Positions 1 to 10,463 of a DNA stretch of 64,000 nucleotides are shown here, in pieces (position 1 is the stretch's first letter; each line of letters starts with the position of its first letter). The translations under genes were made by a program, and so were the position numbers. Source of the stretch: Nothophaeocryptopus gaeumannii (Eukaryota > Ascomycota > Dothideomycetes > Mycosphaerellales > Mycosphaerellaceae); contig JASISA010000025.1 of NCBI GenBank assembly GCA_031771865.1, positions 3,038,001 to 3,102,000 on the forward strand, read 5' to 3'. The notes beneath the pieces were generated by a model. That model ran no database searches. It was not told where the DNA came from and saw only the letters and a program-made list of their open reading frames with translations.

Positions 1-46
1 CCACAAACAACACCATCACCCAAGAAAGCGCATATATCCACCCATC

Positions 47-1446
47 ATGGCGACGGCTCCGCTCATCACCTTCAAGGCCGGCCGCTGCGAGTTCACTGGT
101 CGCAAGGTCACGCCTGTCCCGACGCCTGGCTATGTCTACCTTTACAGCGACGAAGACCTCCTCCACTTCTGCTGGCGGCCACGACATGAACCATCCACAA
201 GCCCTGAAGTCGACCTCATCATGTTCCCCCAAGACGGCCACTTCTACCCGCTCGTTAAGCAAGAAGGCGCAGAGGCGCTGCACTCGCCCACAAACGGCCG
301 CATCTTCGTCCTCAAGTTCGGCTCCAGCGGCGAAAAACTCTTCTTCTGGATGCAAAGCAAGTCTCAGTCAAGAGAGGGACATGATAGCTGGTTCAGCCAG
401 CGGGATCAGAGATTGGGACAAATTGTGGACCAGCTGCTGCAGGGCGAAGACGTTGACGTAGAGGCAGAGGTTGAAGACATCCGACGAGGTGGAGACAGCT
501 CTGGCCCCAACGGCGATGCTGATGCGATGGAGGTCGACCAAGATGGCTCATCACTGCAGAGGCAGGAGACCGGCGGCGCGGGTGCCGATGCCACAGGTGG
601 CGACCCGCGAGAGGAGGGTGAGGCGAGCAGAGAAGGCGGGGCAGATGGCGGCAGAGCGTAAGTTTGTGGAGATTTTCATCGTTTGACGCAAGGAGCTGGA
701 GGCGCAAGACCATCAAAAGCCGTCTTGGAATTGTGACGAAGCATGATGCTGGGACACAGGCGTTTACGAGGATGGATTATGTACGAAAGTGCTCAAAACA
801 ATGTTGCTACTGTCTGCTTTCATACGATCATTGCTTTCGCCTAATCAAAGAAGTATAACAAAGACACTCGGCTAACCTCGTCTATCCAGATAGTGCCGCA
901 TCATCCTCATCCGATCCACAAGACGCAAACGCCGTCGTACAGAACTTCCTCGACTCCCTCAAAGGCGGTGGCCTCAGCGGAAGACAACAACAACCAGCCG
1001 ACAAACCGTTCACAACGCTTCCGGACTTGCTACCATCATCGACTACAACAGCATCCATATCAAGCGCTTCGCACTCACAGATCGACAACCTCTGCACCCT
1101 CCTACCACCCGAGATATTCATCCTCACGCAGGAGTCTGAGGGCTCCACATCTGCATCGGAAGCTAGCCCAGCAGCGGGTCAAGCAGCTATCGAGGCTCTC
1201 TCCACAGAACAGAAGAAAGAAATCATTACGCGGGTACTGCGCTCGCCACAGCTGCACCAAAGCCTGGGCTCTTTGACCGTTGCTCTGCGAGATGGTGGCC
1301 TACCGATGATCGGCGAAGCGTTGGGCTTGAAGGTCCAAAACGGTGGTCTCATCAAAGGTGGTAGCGTACCATTGGGAGGAGGTGATGCTGTCGAGGCTTT
1401 TGTCAATGGTGTCAAAAAGGCTGCGGAGGATGAGGAGAAGAAGTAG
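47..1446 (+). CDS. RPN13: 26S proteasome ubiquitin receptor Rpn13/ADRM1
   Basis: Rpn13 is a subunit of the 19S regulatory particle. It binds ubiquitin through its N-terminal Pru domain and, in many species, binds the deubiquitinase Uch37 through its C-terminal DEUBAD domain. Seen here: residues about 8-110 form the Pru domain (FKAGRC start, LYSDEDLLHFCW, FPQDGHFYPL, FWMQSKS). An acidic Gly/Asp-rich linker follows, then a DEUBAD-like helical region from about residue 265 (QIDNLCTLLPPEIF) to 365. Two exons, 47-657 and 894-1446, give 387 aa. The 236-nt intron has a GTAAGT donor, a CTAAC branch-like site and a TAG acceptor at 893. An upstream CAG acceptor at 889 would put a stop immediately after the junction, so 893 was chosen on frame. 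The gene is convergent with the MFS gene that follows. Identity is confident; the exact acceptor is inferred. Confidence 0.92.
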
Positions 1447-1754
1447 TAGCTAGAGGCGGCCTCTAACCAGCTCTTCTCTGCTTCATGACTGTGTATAAAT
1501 AATCCGAGACTATGATTAGAAGCATTCCGGACGCGATGCCTCTGTCACCAGAAGTGTATAACAAAGTCGATTAGCTTTTCACAAACGCAAGGCCTCCTGG
1601 CTCGTCAGATCTCTCATCTGACTCCACAAAACCTTGACATGCAACACCTTCAAAAGAGCGCGGCATCTCGCCGCTCGACGAATGCAATTACAAGACCTAG
1701 CTGACTATTTCAAACCCCTCTCGTCCCATCCAACCACCTCAAAACGGACCCATC
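1447..1754. other. Intergenic, convergent 3' ends
   Basis: The 308 bp between the stop of RPN13 and the stop of the convergent MFS gene should hold both 3' UTRs. I see no gene in it. Confidence 0.6.
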
Positions 1755-3728
1755 CTACTGATCCTTGCCCGTCTCCTCCCCCTCCTCCTCATCACTCCCC
1801 CTGGCCTCCCCCGCCGCCGCACTCGCCACAGGAAACGTCGGCGCAAAATGACTCTTCTCTCTAATCTTTCCCCCTCTTAACCAAAACCAAACCGGCATAG
1901 GCACACACGCCAGCGCCACACACCCCACCAGCGTACCGGCCCATTGCACCCCCATCCCACGAATCATCTGCGTAGCGAAGAGAGGGAACCCAGCACCAGC
2001 AAGAGAGCGTAGAAATGTGTTGGCTGCAATGGCAGAAGCCGCGAACATTAGGTAGGCGTCGATGAGGTAGTTGAGGCATTGCAGGAAAATGGACATGATA
2101 CCGAAACCGGTTGCGAGGCCGGAGAGGGTAGGTGCTATCCAATGGATATCGGCGCGAAAACCCGTCCAGCCGAACCAGAAGAGACCGATGGAGAAGGAGA
2201 CGCCGCCGACGATGACGGGAGGGAGACGCCATTCCGGGATGGGCATGTTGTTGTTTGCGGCGAGTTTTTTGTTGTAGCTGGGTTGGAGGATTATCATGTA
2301 CACGCCTGCGAGCATTTCGCCGAGGATCATACCGAAGAATGGGAGGCCGCCCACGCCAGCGGAGAAGCCGTGGATTTCTTGGAAGACGATGGGGTAGAAT
2401 GTTAAGAAGAGATATAAGAGACCGTACACCAAAGCCATGTAGAGGGAGAGCAGGAGCACGATAGGCTCGGTGAACAGCATCCTTATCGGCCTGCTCAAGT
2501 TCTTCTCGATCAGCTCTCGGAAGTCGACTTCGATCTCTTCTTGCTTGGCGTGGATGCCCCAGTTCTTGGTTCTGCGTCTCAGATCGGCTGCTTTGTTGAC
2601 GAGAATCACAGGCGGGTATGTCTCCTCCAGGAAGATGAGCGAAAGTCCAAGGCCAAGGAAGCCCATGATCGCGGTGATATATTCAGTCCATCTCCATCCG
2701 AGGTACGACGTGACGATGAAGCCGCCGACGAAGGGTGCCAGTAGCGGGCCAGAGAAGACCGTCATCGAGAACACCGTTATGGCCAAACCGCGCTGACGAT
2801 TGCTGAACATGTCTGCGAAGACAGCGCCGACACAAGTCAGTGGACAAGCTCCGCAGAATCCAGCGAAGAATCGACAGATGAATATGGTTTGAGCGTCCTT
2901 TCCGGTTGCGACTGCGATGTTGAAGATGGAGAAGCCAAACGAAGACAACAGCAACGGGATCTTTCGACCATAAAGCTCAGAGCATGGGGCCCATAGTATC
3001 TACCAAGCAAGGTCAGCATCCCCCTGAGATGTCAAATAGCTTTCTAGCCTTCGATTTGAACTCACAGGACCCGTGGCGAAGCCTAGGACGTACAAGGACA
3101 CTCCAAGGATACCGACTTCTCTGGACACACTATACTCCTGCGCCACAGCTGTCGTAGCAGTCGAGAAAATCGAACTCCCAAAAGCAGCCACAAGCGTCAC
3201 ATACCCCAACGTAATAGCCACAGGCAACTTCTTCTTCAACGGCCAATTCTGCGCATGCAAAGGATCCGAAGGCCCATCAAACTCAACCACATACTCCTCA
3301 CGATCAGGAAGTTGCGGAGGAAAAGATTTCCCAGCCCCAAAAGCTGGCAAAGGAGCCTGACTATGTCGCGTCTTAGTTCGCGAACGAAGACTGGCTCCTA
3401 CGGTTGCGCTATGTTGACTCCGACCTGTTTGGATGCGGCTCAGGGCTGTAGGATGGCGTTCAAGGTCAACGTCGTCTCGTTGGGTTGCCGTTCGCGACAC
3501 GCCGATTTCTCGTCGTTCGATGGAGTCGCGACTGGATCGAGAGGAGCCTGAGCTGGACGTGCTGATTCCTGTCACGGTTCGTGAGAGGGCCTGCCTTTGC
3601 TCGGCTTTCTCTAGGGGGTTCATGGTCTTTTCTGCAGCTGGTGTTGTGCCGGGTAGAACTTCGAAGCGTTCGGGACTGGCTTCGCGCTCTACCTCCTCCA
3701 TTCGTTTGTCTTGTTCGTTCATGGTCAT
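1755..3728 (-). CDS. MFS multidrug/polyamine-type transporter (DHA1 family)
   Basis: Predicted plasma-membrane proton antiporter of the 12-TM DHA1 family, which exports drugs, polyamines or other small molecules. The substrate cannot be read from sequence. Two exons, 3728-3066 and 2999-1755, are joined by a 66-nt intron (GTGAGT donor, TAG acceptor) and give 635 aa. The join restores the conserved stretch GFATGP-ILWAPCSELYGRK, which is motif A of the family. A long Ser/Thr/Arg-rich cytoplasmic N-terminus of about 170 residues precedes VEFDGPSDPLHAQNWP, the usual lead-in to TM1. Motifs seen include DMFSNRQRG in loop 4-5 and FLEETYPPVIL after TM6. The C-terminal tail is acidic. The start at 3728 is chosen because sequence upstream lacks family character; an in-frame ATG at 3722 and one at 3884 are alternatives. 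The neighbours are housekeeping genes, so no cluster role is implied. Confidence 0.88.
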
Positions 3729-4832
3729 TGAGGTTCTGTATGCCTGAGTTCTGTCAGTGTATGGAACGGATTCTTCCTTGCTGGACGCGGCCAAACGCGA
3801 CTGTTTGTCCAAGGAGTAAACAAACTGGACAATATTTGCAGCTGCGCTCGAATGCAGAATTGGAAGCGATGATATAATAATCACGTCCAGTGCCCAGAGA
3901 GTACGCGACCCTAGTCAATCTGAAAAGTTTAGTCAGTTCGTTTGCCGTCGCGTACGATAGAAGCGATATGTCCTTCGCAAATCGCTGCAAGGGGGGAAAA
4001 GAAAGACCGACTCTCCGGTCCTCACTGCCGATGGATTTGCTGGGAGGATCTCGGCTCGGGAGCCTCGTTCAGTTTTGAAGGGCAGCTGCAAATTGGCGAG
4101 AAAGACTCTTCGGCCGAAGAAGGTCCGTGGATGCTAGATTTTCTGCCTCTAGATTCTCTTCACAGAGCATTCAAGATGCAGCCGCTTTGCACTCCCGGTG
4201 TTGTCAATCGTTGTCGAAAATTGGAAGAAGCCTGTCGTTTCTAGCGTTCCGAGCCGTTGCAGAGACGCACAGAAACAGGAAGCAGATCCGATCATGTTGC
4301 CGATGTTTTGCCAATTCGAACAACGCATGAGATTCCAGAAACTACTTCGTCGGAACGCCCTCATGAGGAACAAGACTTCGCACGCCGAAGCGCGAACTTG
4401 TACCTTATACTCCGCCTGGGAACAACACCTGACCCGCAACTGTTTTCACGGGTCACAACAGCTGAGCTTCCTTCATCGAAGCTCTCGGGTAGAATACGGG
4501 CTGGCACGCCAGAAAGTTTGCTGCCGACTTCCCGATTGGTTGGTCTTGCGAGAATGTCTGGACTGCAGGTGAATACTGTAAGCAGCCGGCGAATATGACA
4601 TAAGAATGAGACTGCGCACGAATGGACGGGAGTCGGTACGACTAAGAAGGACGTAATTGAGATGTGGTGTCAGCCATGTTGAACGGCCGCAGAGGAAGCT
4701 ATTAAATATGTGTCTTCCGACACTTCATCAAATGGAAAGCGGGCAACATGAAGCCATCGATGGCTTCGTCCGACCATCACAGTGTTCGTTTGGACTCTTC
4801 CTCTCAACACCCTCTCCTTTCGATGATTGTCA
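3729..4832. other. Intergenic: MFS upstream region and MSH5 3' flank
   Basis: About 1.1 kb lie between the MFS start and the MSH5 stop, both genes being on the minus strand. Only short overlapping frames are present, with no family resemblance. It probably holds the MFS promoter and the MSH5 3' UTR. Confidence 0.55.
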
Positions 4833-7800
4833 TTACTCCGTTCCCGAGGTCGTGGAGCGGCGCGGTACGAGATCGTCCAGAATGCCGCGAGGGTGATTGA
4901 AGTGATCCAAGGACAAAAACTGACGAGCGACACTCTCAGCCTCTGCCAACTGCTGCAGTTCAGCGTCCGGCAGCTCAGTACACGCCTCCACTAGATCCTC
5001 GCCACGGGCAGCGAGCAGTATGAGCTCTTCGGCTCGGTCAACAATCTGTTCATCAATGCCATTCATCGCCGCGCAATTGGTGCCGAAGCTGGAGCTGCTA
5101 CGCTCTGGGACGTAGTTATACAGGTACGTGATCTGATTGTCGAGCTCAGAGGCTCCAATGTCCAGCTTCACTGCCATGTGTGCGAACCCGAGTGATGGAC
5201 GTTCTGCGAGAAAGCCGGATTCGAAGATCTCGTGGTAGTGGGTTGCGCCCAACACCTTTGGACACTCAGGACCGCGTTGCAGCAGATGTTCGAAGACCCC
5301 AGCCGCCAGACCAGCTCCGTCATCTGAGTCGGTGCCTTTGCCGAACTCGTCGATGACTACTAGACTGCGATGCGTTGCCAGACCCAGGGCGACAAATGTC
5401 TGCTGCAGATCTATCATGAAGGCGCTCTGAGCCCTTGAGACCGATTCTCTGGTTGCAATTCTGGTCAAGATCTTGTCCGTCAAGCCGATCGTGGCAGCAT
5501 CAGCAGCAACAAAGCTGCCAATGTGAGCCATGTAAACGATCAATGCGACTTGCTTCAGATAGATGCTCTTGCCAGAAAAGTTTGGACCAGTCATCAGGAG
5601 CATACTTGGGGCGTTGGTAGACGAGCGTTGTGAACCGTTGAGTCTGGGATCTGGTGGTCTCTCCAGCTCTCGTCGCAAATCCTCCTCGCTCAGAGTGCCG
5701 CTGCCTCCCAACATGTGCGTATCGTTCGGCACAAAAGTGGAAACGGTCAGCTCCTGCAGGATGTGCCTGCCGCCCTTAATTCTGATCACGTTCTGCTCGC
5801 TCATCAGAGGTCTGGTCAGGCGATACTGAGCCGCGCCCTGAGCCAGAGCCACAAGGGCATCGACTTCGGCGCAGACACTTGCAATCGATGTGATTAACTC
5901 TTCGTACTGCAAAACACGCTGCGCCAGATTTTGGATGATTTCGATCTCCATGTCCATGATCGACCCATAGACATCACCCCACTGCTCATCCATCTCCATG
6001 GTGTTCGAGTTTTTGAAATAAGCATGAGTCGAAGACCCGAACATTCTCTCCCACCGATCATCATCTGGACCGCCATACGTTGATGGCGCGCTGCCTTCTT
6101 CGTGCTCAATTGAGATCAGAAATCCGATTTGGGGAAAGAAGATGACATTCAGCTTCGACTTCAGAACAGCAGGCACCTGACGGGCAATGTGAGCAGCGAC
6201 CTCAGAGAGCATATCTTCAATGCCTTCGTAAGTGCGTTTCGCCTCGTCGAGCTGTTCGTCAACCCCAGCTCGGACCATGGTACGCTTCGCAAGCTTTGAT
6301 TCTTCGAAATCAATGACATTGCCGATTATGCTGCCAACCTCTGACATTTGGCGTTTGTCGAATTTCTCAAGGACCTTGTTGCGAACTGCGAGTCCATCTG
6401 AGCATTGGAGAGCATTGAAGACGTCGTGGATCTCAATAGCGGAGAATAGGAACCCGCGCAGGTTGTACCAGATCGAAGTGGCGATTGGTCGATTCTTGTT
6501 GACTCCAGCGACGCCCTTGTGGAGGTTTGTGACCATGACTGGGACGTCTTTGACATTGGACAGAGCCCTGGGAAGACCGTCAATTGCGTCGGCATTGTCT
6601 GGCCGCAGGAGCACAGTAATGGTGTCATGGCGTTCGGTGATGACTTCCAGGTTCATGCTTGGCCGCAGGAAGTACTGCCTCAGCAGGTCTCTGCCTTGCA
6701 AAGTCTTTGCCAAATGATGGAACAAGCCATAAACGGACAGACCTTCCTTAGCACCACGAGACCAGCCTTTGCTGGTTGAGCCCTGCTGTTGTGCGTTGGG
6801 GTGAGTTTCAGTGCTCGTGATCTGAAGAGACAGCAGCGTATCTGCGTTGATGAACATGGTCTCCTTCAAGCTGAACATCTGAACCGTACCGATACGAAAC
6901 ATATAGACCTGGTCTCTATCTCCAGGTAGGAAGGTAGTAGCTCTCCTACGCTGCAGATAAGCGAGCAGGGCTCCAGCGCAGCCAACACCTAGTCGGCTGT
7001 CCAGATCGATCCAGCCGGCGAGACGCAAGAGCGCAGATTGACCTCCTGAAAAGCCCTGGTCCCCGTCCGCGTAATGGTCTTCGTGGGCGACGGTGTCTCC
7101 AGGAACAACATAAGTAAGCGATGGTCCTCCATGCTGGCCGATTTGTAGATTCAGCAATTTGTTCCTTGCAGAGTCATAGCTGAACTCGACGTTTGGCCGA
7201 CACTCAAGCAAGTACGGCAGACGTGTCTGATCGCTTCGCCCGTCGACAGAGACATTTTGGTTTCTCAGCTCCGGGTCTAGTCTGTCGATGCTCGCGTCGG
7301 CACACTTCGTTGAGGTGAGAATGACGGTAGGCTCAATAAATAGCTTCACTTCTCTTGCGTCAGTAGGTAGACGTTGATGCGATGTTAGCTGACTTACAGG
7401 CGTCGACGACCTCTGCTCCGCCTGCACCCCGTGGGACATCCTGCATGAAGTAGAGCTTCTCTTCACGTGCAACGTAGTAGGCACAACCAGCAGCGCCACG
7501 GTCAGTGACGTTGACTGCCATGATCACTTCGCTGAGCGTCTCCAAGTCCGCATCCGCTAAGTCGTCGAATGGGCGGTCGTTGGTGGCAATGCTTCTGCTG
7601 TCGTCTGCATCATTGCCGCCGCGAAAGGTGTGACTGGACGCCATCGATACTTCCGATCGGCTCGACTGCGGGCGATGAGGTGCTCTGAGCTGTCGTGCAA
7701 CTGAATCTGACTCGTTCGAAGACCTTCGAGAGACGGTGGAGTGACGAGAGCCAGTGCGAATGTGGGAGTACGACGAGAGCGTGCCCGTGCGGCCCCGTCC

Positions 7801-7863
7801 ACGTCGAGAGGCACCGCCCTCGCTGCTGCGGCGCCTCTTTACCGTAGTCTTGTGAGTGTCCAT
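4833..7863 (-). CDS. MSH5: Meiotic MutS homologue Msh5
   Basis: Msh5 forms a heterodimer clamp with Msh4 that stabilises meiotic recombination intermediates and promotes crossovers; it does not act in mismatch repair. Two exons, 7863-7398 and 7348-4833, give 993 aa. The 49-nt intron has a GTAAGT donor, and its acceptor is the GAAG just before 7348. That choice gives DALKLFIEPTVIL; other nearby AG sites give a stop or lose frame. A basic, Ser/Arg-rich N-terminus of about 110 residues precedes a MutS connector/core region. The ATPase domain carries Walker A GPNFSGKS near residue 742 and Walker B VVIDEFGKGTDSDDG near 819. MutS domain I, with its Phe-x-Glu mismatch wedge, is absent, as expected for Msh5. 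The total length is slightly above the usual size because of the N-terminal extension. Confidence 0.93.
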
Positions 7864-8234
7864 GATGCCGGAAACAGCTTTCTGCTGTGTATAGTATCAA
7901 GTGAAAGTGAGAATGAAACGTGAGGTGGAGGTGGAGGTTGAGGCTGCCTTCGAGTTCAGGGAAGGTGCGACCCAGTGGCTGCACGTAAAGCTCACCCGCG
8001 CTTGCCTTGAGAAATGTTGCCATGCTCAACGCTTCTGCACATTCTATGCGCTCAATGCAGTTCCATGAATCTCCATGCAGTTCAAGGCGTGTGGTTTCTG
8101 AAGCTGCACTTACGCCGTTGATAACGCGCCTGCTCTCCACAGCGGTGCAAAGCAAGGACACGGCGCATGATGATCCGTACCTCATCTGTCCACTCATTGC
8201 TCCAAGGGTATCATCAAACTCATCATCCTCATCT
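7864..8234. other. Intergenic: MSH5 upstream and EMC5 3' flank
   Basis: These 371 bp hold the presumed MSH5 promoter and the end of the EMC5 transcript. I see no gene or obvious regulatory motif. Confidence 0.5.
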
Positions 8235-8714
8235 CTACTGTCTTTTCCCTCCATCCTTAAGCAACCCCGCGAACTCTCTCCTCTTCGCCCTAACATCCAA
8301 AAACCCCGGCCTCTCCTCCAAATTCGCAAACGGCACACCTCCCAACCCCACAGCCTTAACTTCCCTCGCCTCCTTACTCCTCTCCAATTTCCCTGCCCAC
8401 ACGTTCCATTGAATCGGCTTGAGGTCCGGGCTGCCTAGGACAACGCCGACGCATAGTAGTAGCACTGAAAAGAGCGTTTCGAGGACGATGTCGGCGGGTA
8501 TCGAGATTTTGGGGTCGATTGCGCTAGAGAGGATTGAGCTGCCGAGGGGCGGAAGGGAGGCTGAGGGGAGGAGGGAATGTTCGTAGGAGCTGTAGACTCT
8601 GTGATGGGGGTTAGTGGTCAATTCTTGGGACGTGGGTTGCGCGATTGCTGTGACGTACGCATGCGACAGGAATACTAGCCCTGCAAGGTTGAATACGTTG
8701 CTGAGAGCACCCAT
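8235..8714 (-). CDS. EMC5: ER membrane protein complex subunit 5 (EMC5/MMGT1-like)
   Basis: EMC5 is a two-TM core subunit of the ER membrane protein complex, which inserts tail-anchored and some multipass proteins; the animal homologue is also called membrane magnesium transporter 1. Two exons, 8714-8659 and 8598-8235, give 139 aa. The 60-nt intron (GTACGT donor, CACAG acceptor) restores the family motif LSHAVYSSYEHS. The first hydrophobic segment lies at the N-terminus (FNLAGLVFLSHAVYS) and the second in DIVLETLFSVLLLCVGVVLG. The tail RPGFLDVRAKRREFA is typical of fungal members. The start at the MGALSN methionine is preferred because the in-frame upstream extension has no family similarity. 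Confidence 0.9.
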   Translation of the reverse strand: MGALSNVFNLAGLVFLSHAYVTAIAQPTSQELTTNPHHRVYSSYEHSLLPSASLPPLGSSILSSAIDPKISIPADIVLETLFSVLLLCVGVVLGSPDLKPIQWNVWAGKLERSKEAREVKAVGLGGVPFANLEERPGFLDVRAKRREFAGLLKDGGKRQ

Positions 8715-9094
8715 CTTGTTGGTGTTGAGTCTGGTGTAGAGTGTCGTGGTGTACTTATACGAAGAGATGATGGAAAACTGTAGACTCGCTTGCAGTTGCA
8801 GCTGGAGCTCCGCAAGGCTTGGCATTAAAGTTGCATGTGAAGAACTGAAGCAAATGAACATGATCTTGTGGGTCAAACTTCAGGAGCAAAGCAGATGCAT
8901 CGCGCTTCAATTGAAAACTTAATCGCATCTCAGCTTATGATGCTTGTGCTTTTTGGTATCTCGTCTATGGTCATTACACATCACTCCATTCAACCAGCCG
9001 GCCTCTGTCTCTGCGTGGCCTTTTGCTGACAGAAAAAGTGGTGTCGCGTCATGACAAAATCGCAATGTCCTCCACTGCAGCCTCTTTGCTGCGC
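8715..9094. other. Intergenic: EMC5 upstream and eEF1B 3' flank
   Basis: These 380 bp contain no convincing coding potential. They presumably hold the EMC5 promoter and the eEF1B 3' UTR. Confidence 0.5.
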
Positions 9095-10114
9095 TTACAG
9101 CTTCTGCATAGCAGCAACGTCAGAAGACTGAACATAGTCCTCGAAACCGTCAATCTCCTCCTGAAGTTCGTCAAGCGAGATCTTCTCGTCCTCGACGACC
9201 AAGTTGATCTGCAGCTTCTTGATACCGAAACCAACCGCGACGAGCTTGGAGGCACCCCAGACAAGACCGTCCTTCTCAATGCCGCGCACAGACGCCTCAA
9301 GAGCCTTCATATCAGTCTCGTCGTCTGGTAAATAGTGTTAGCAGCCGTATATTAGCCCAGAAAGCAGATGGTTGTCCGTCAAACTTACCCCATGGCTTGA
9401 CATCGAGTGTGACAATAGACTTGGCAGCTGGCTTGGTCTTACCCTCCTTCTTCTTCTTGTACTCGGCCAACCGCTCCTCTCTTACACGCGCAGCCTCGGC
9501 GTCCTCCTCCTCATCGTCAGAGCCGAAGAGATCGACATCATCGTCGTCGTCGGCAGCCTTCTCTGGTGCCTTGGCTGGGTTCACTGGGAGCTCGGAAGAC
9601 TCTGGGCCGTAGGCGGTCGCGGCCTTGCTTGGGTCACCTGGCAGAGTGGAGAACTCTGGCTCGAAGGTGGAAATGTGCTTGTACCATCGGTATGCGTGGG
9701 GGTACTTCTCGACCTTAGGCTGCTCCTTGATCGACTGGAAGACCTTGACATCGGCCTGTGTTGCGCCGTATCTAGCAAGACGTTAGCACAACGTCCAGCA
9801 ACGTAATGTAAGTTGCTATGAGTAATTCCAGGTCGACAAAATCAGAGGTGCGCAAGCGCATTGGTAGTTTTCATTTGCAGGGTCTTAAGCTGCTCAACAA
9901 CACGGACCAAATTGTTCTCATCATGTAAAGAAGGTGCGTAAAGGTACGAAAGGCGTGTAGGGGAAGGAGGATTTACCCGACGATGTAGCTGCGAGTCTTG
10001 ACCCAGTTGTCGAGGACTGTATGAATCTTAGCAGGGGCACAGGAGGCGGCGGTAGCGGTGGGCTCGCAACGTACGGGTGAGGCCAGTGTCGGAGACGAAG
10101 TCGGAGAAACCCAT
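9095..10114 (-). CDS. EFB1: Translation elongation factor 1-beta (eEF1B alpha, nucleotide exchange factor)
   Basis: eEF1B exchanges GDP for GTP on eEF1A during translation elongation. Four exons on the minus strand (10114-10075, 10016-9977, 9771-9389, 9324-9095) give 230 aa, the usual size. All junctions are GT-AG and all phases agree. The N-terminal GST-C-like helical part is seen as MGFSDFVSDTGLT, DNWVKTRSYIVG and TQADVKVFQSIK. An acidic central segment (DDDDDVDLFGSDDEEED) and a Lys-rich stretch follow, then the C-terminal exchange domain (KSIVTLDVKPW, DMKALEASVR, KLVAVGFGIKKLQI, end VAAMQKL). Introns this close to the start codon are common in highly expressed fungal translation genes. The gene is divergent from HSP78. 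Confidence 0.95.
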
Positions 10115-10463
10115 TTTGAGTGAGTCTGATTATCTGGGAGGTCCTTTGCTTGTCCTAGCTGAAAATGTAGGAAAGTGGTGGTGGTGAAGATGCGTTTGTG
10201 CAGACTTGAGCTCCCCAACTGGCGACTGCGACTTTTCGACGGCCCAAGTTTTTTGCGGCCAAATTATGTGTGCCGACGTCGACATCTGGCAGCGCACTAT
10301 CCCTGTTTCGGTCCTTGACATCTCGAAGAGTCGCGAATGCACCTTGCCTTTCCTATGGAGTATGTTCATCGACACATGCACATATTCGTGGGCCTCCTCT
10401 CTGTGATGCAAGTTTTGTCTGTATAGTACCTGTGTCTCTTCTCATTCCGCACAACGTTTCCAT
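10115..10463. promoter_or_regulatory. Shared divergent upstream region of eEF1B and HSP78
   Basis: These 349 bp separate the two start codons and must contain both promoters. I looked for heat-shock elements (alternating GAA/TTC units) and found no run I would call with confidence. Confidence 0.5.

Noticed and set aside
10115..10463. Heat-shock elements upstream of HSP78
   Set aside because: Isolated GAA and TTC triplets occur, but no run of three correctly spaced units was found by eye.
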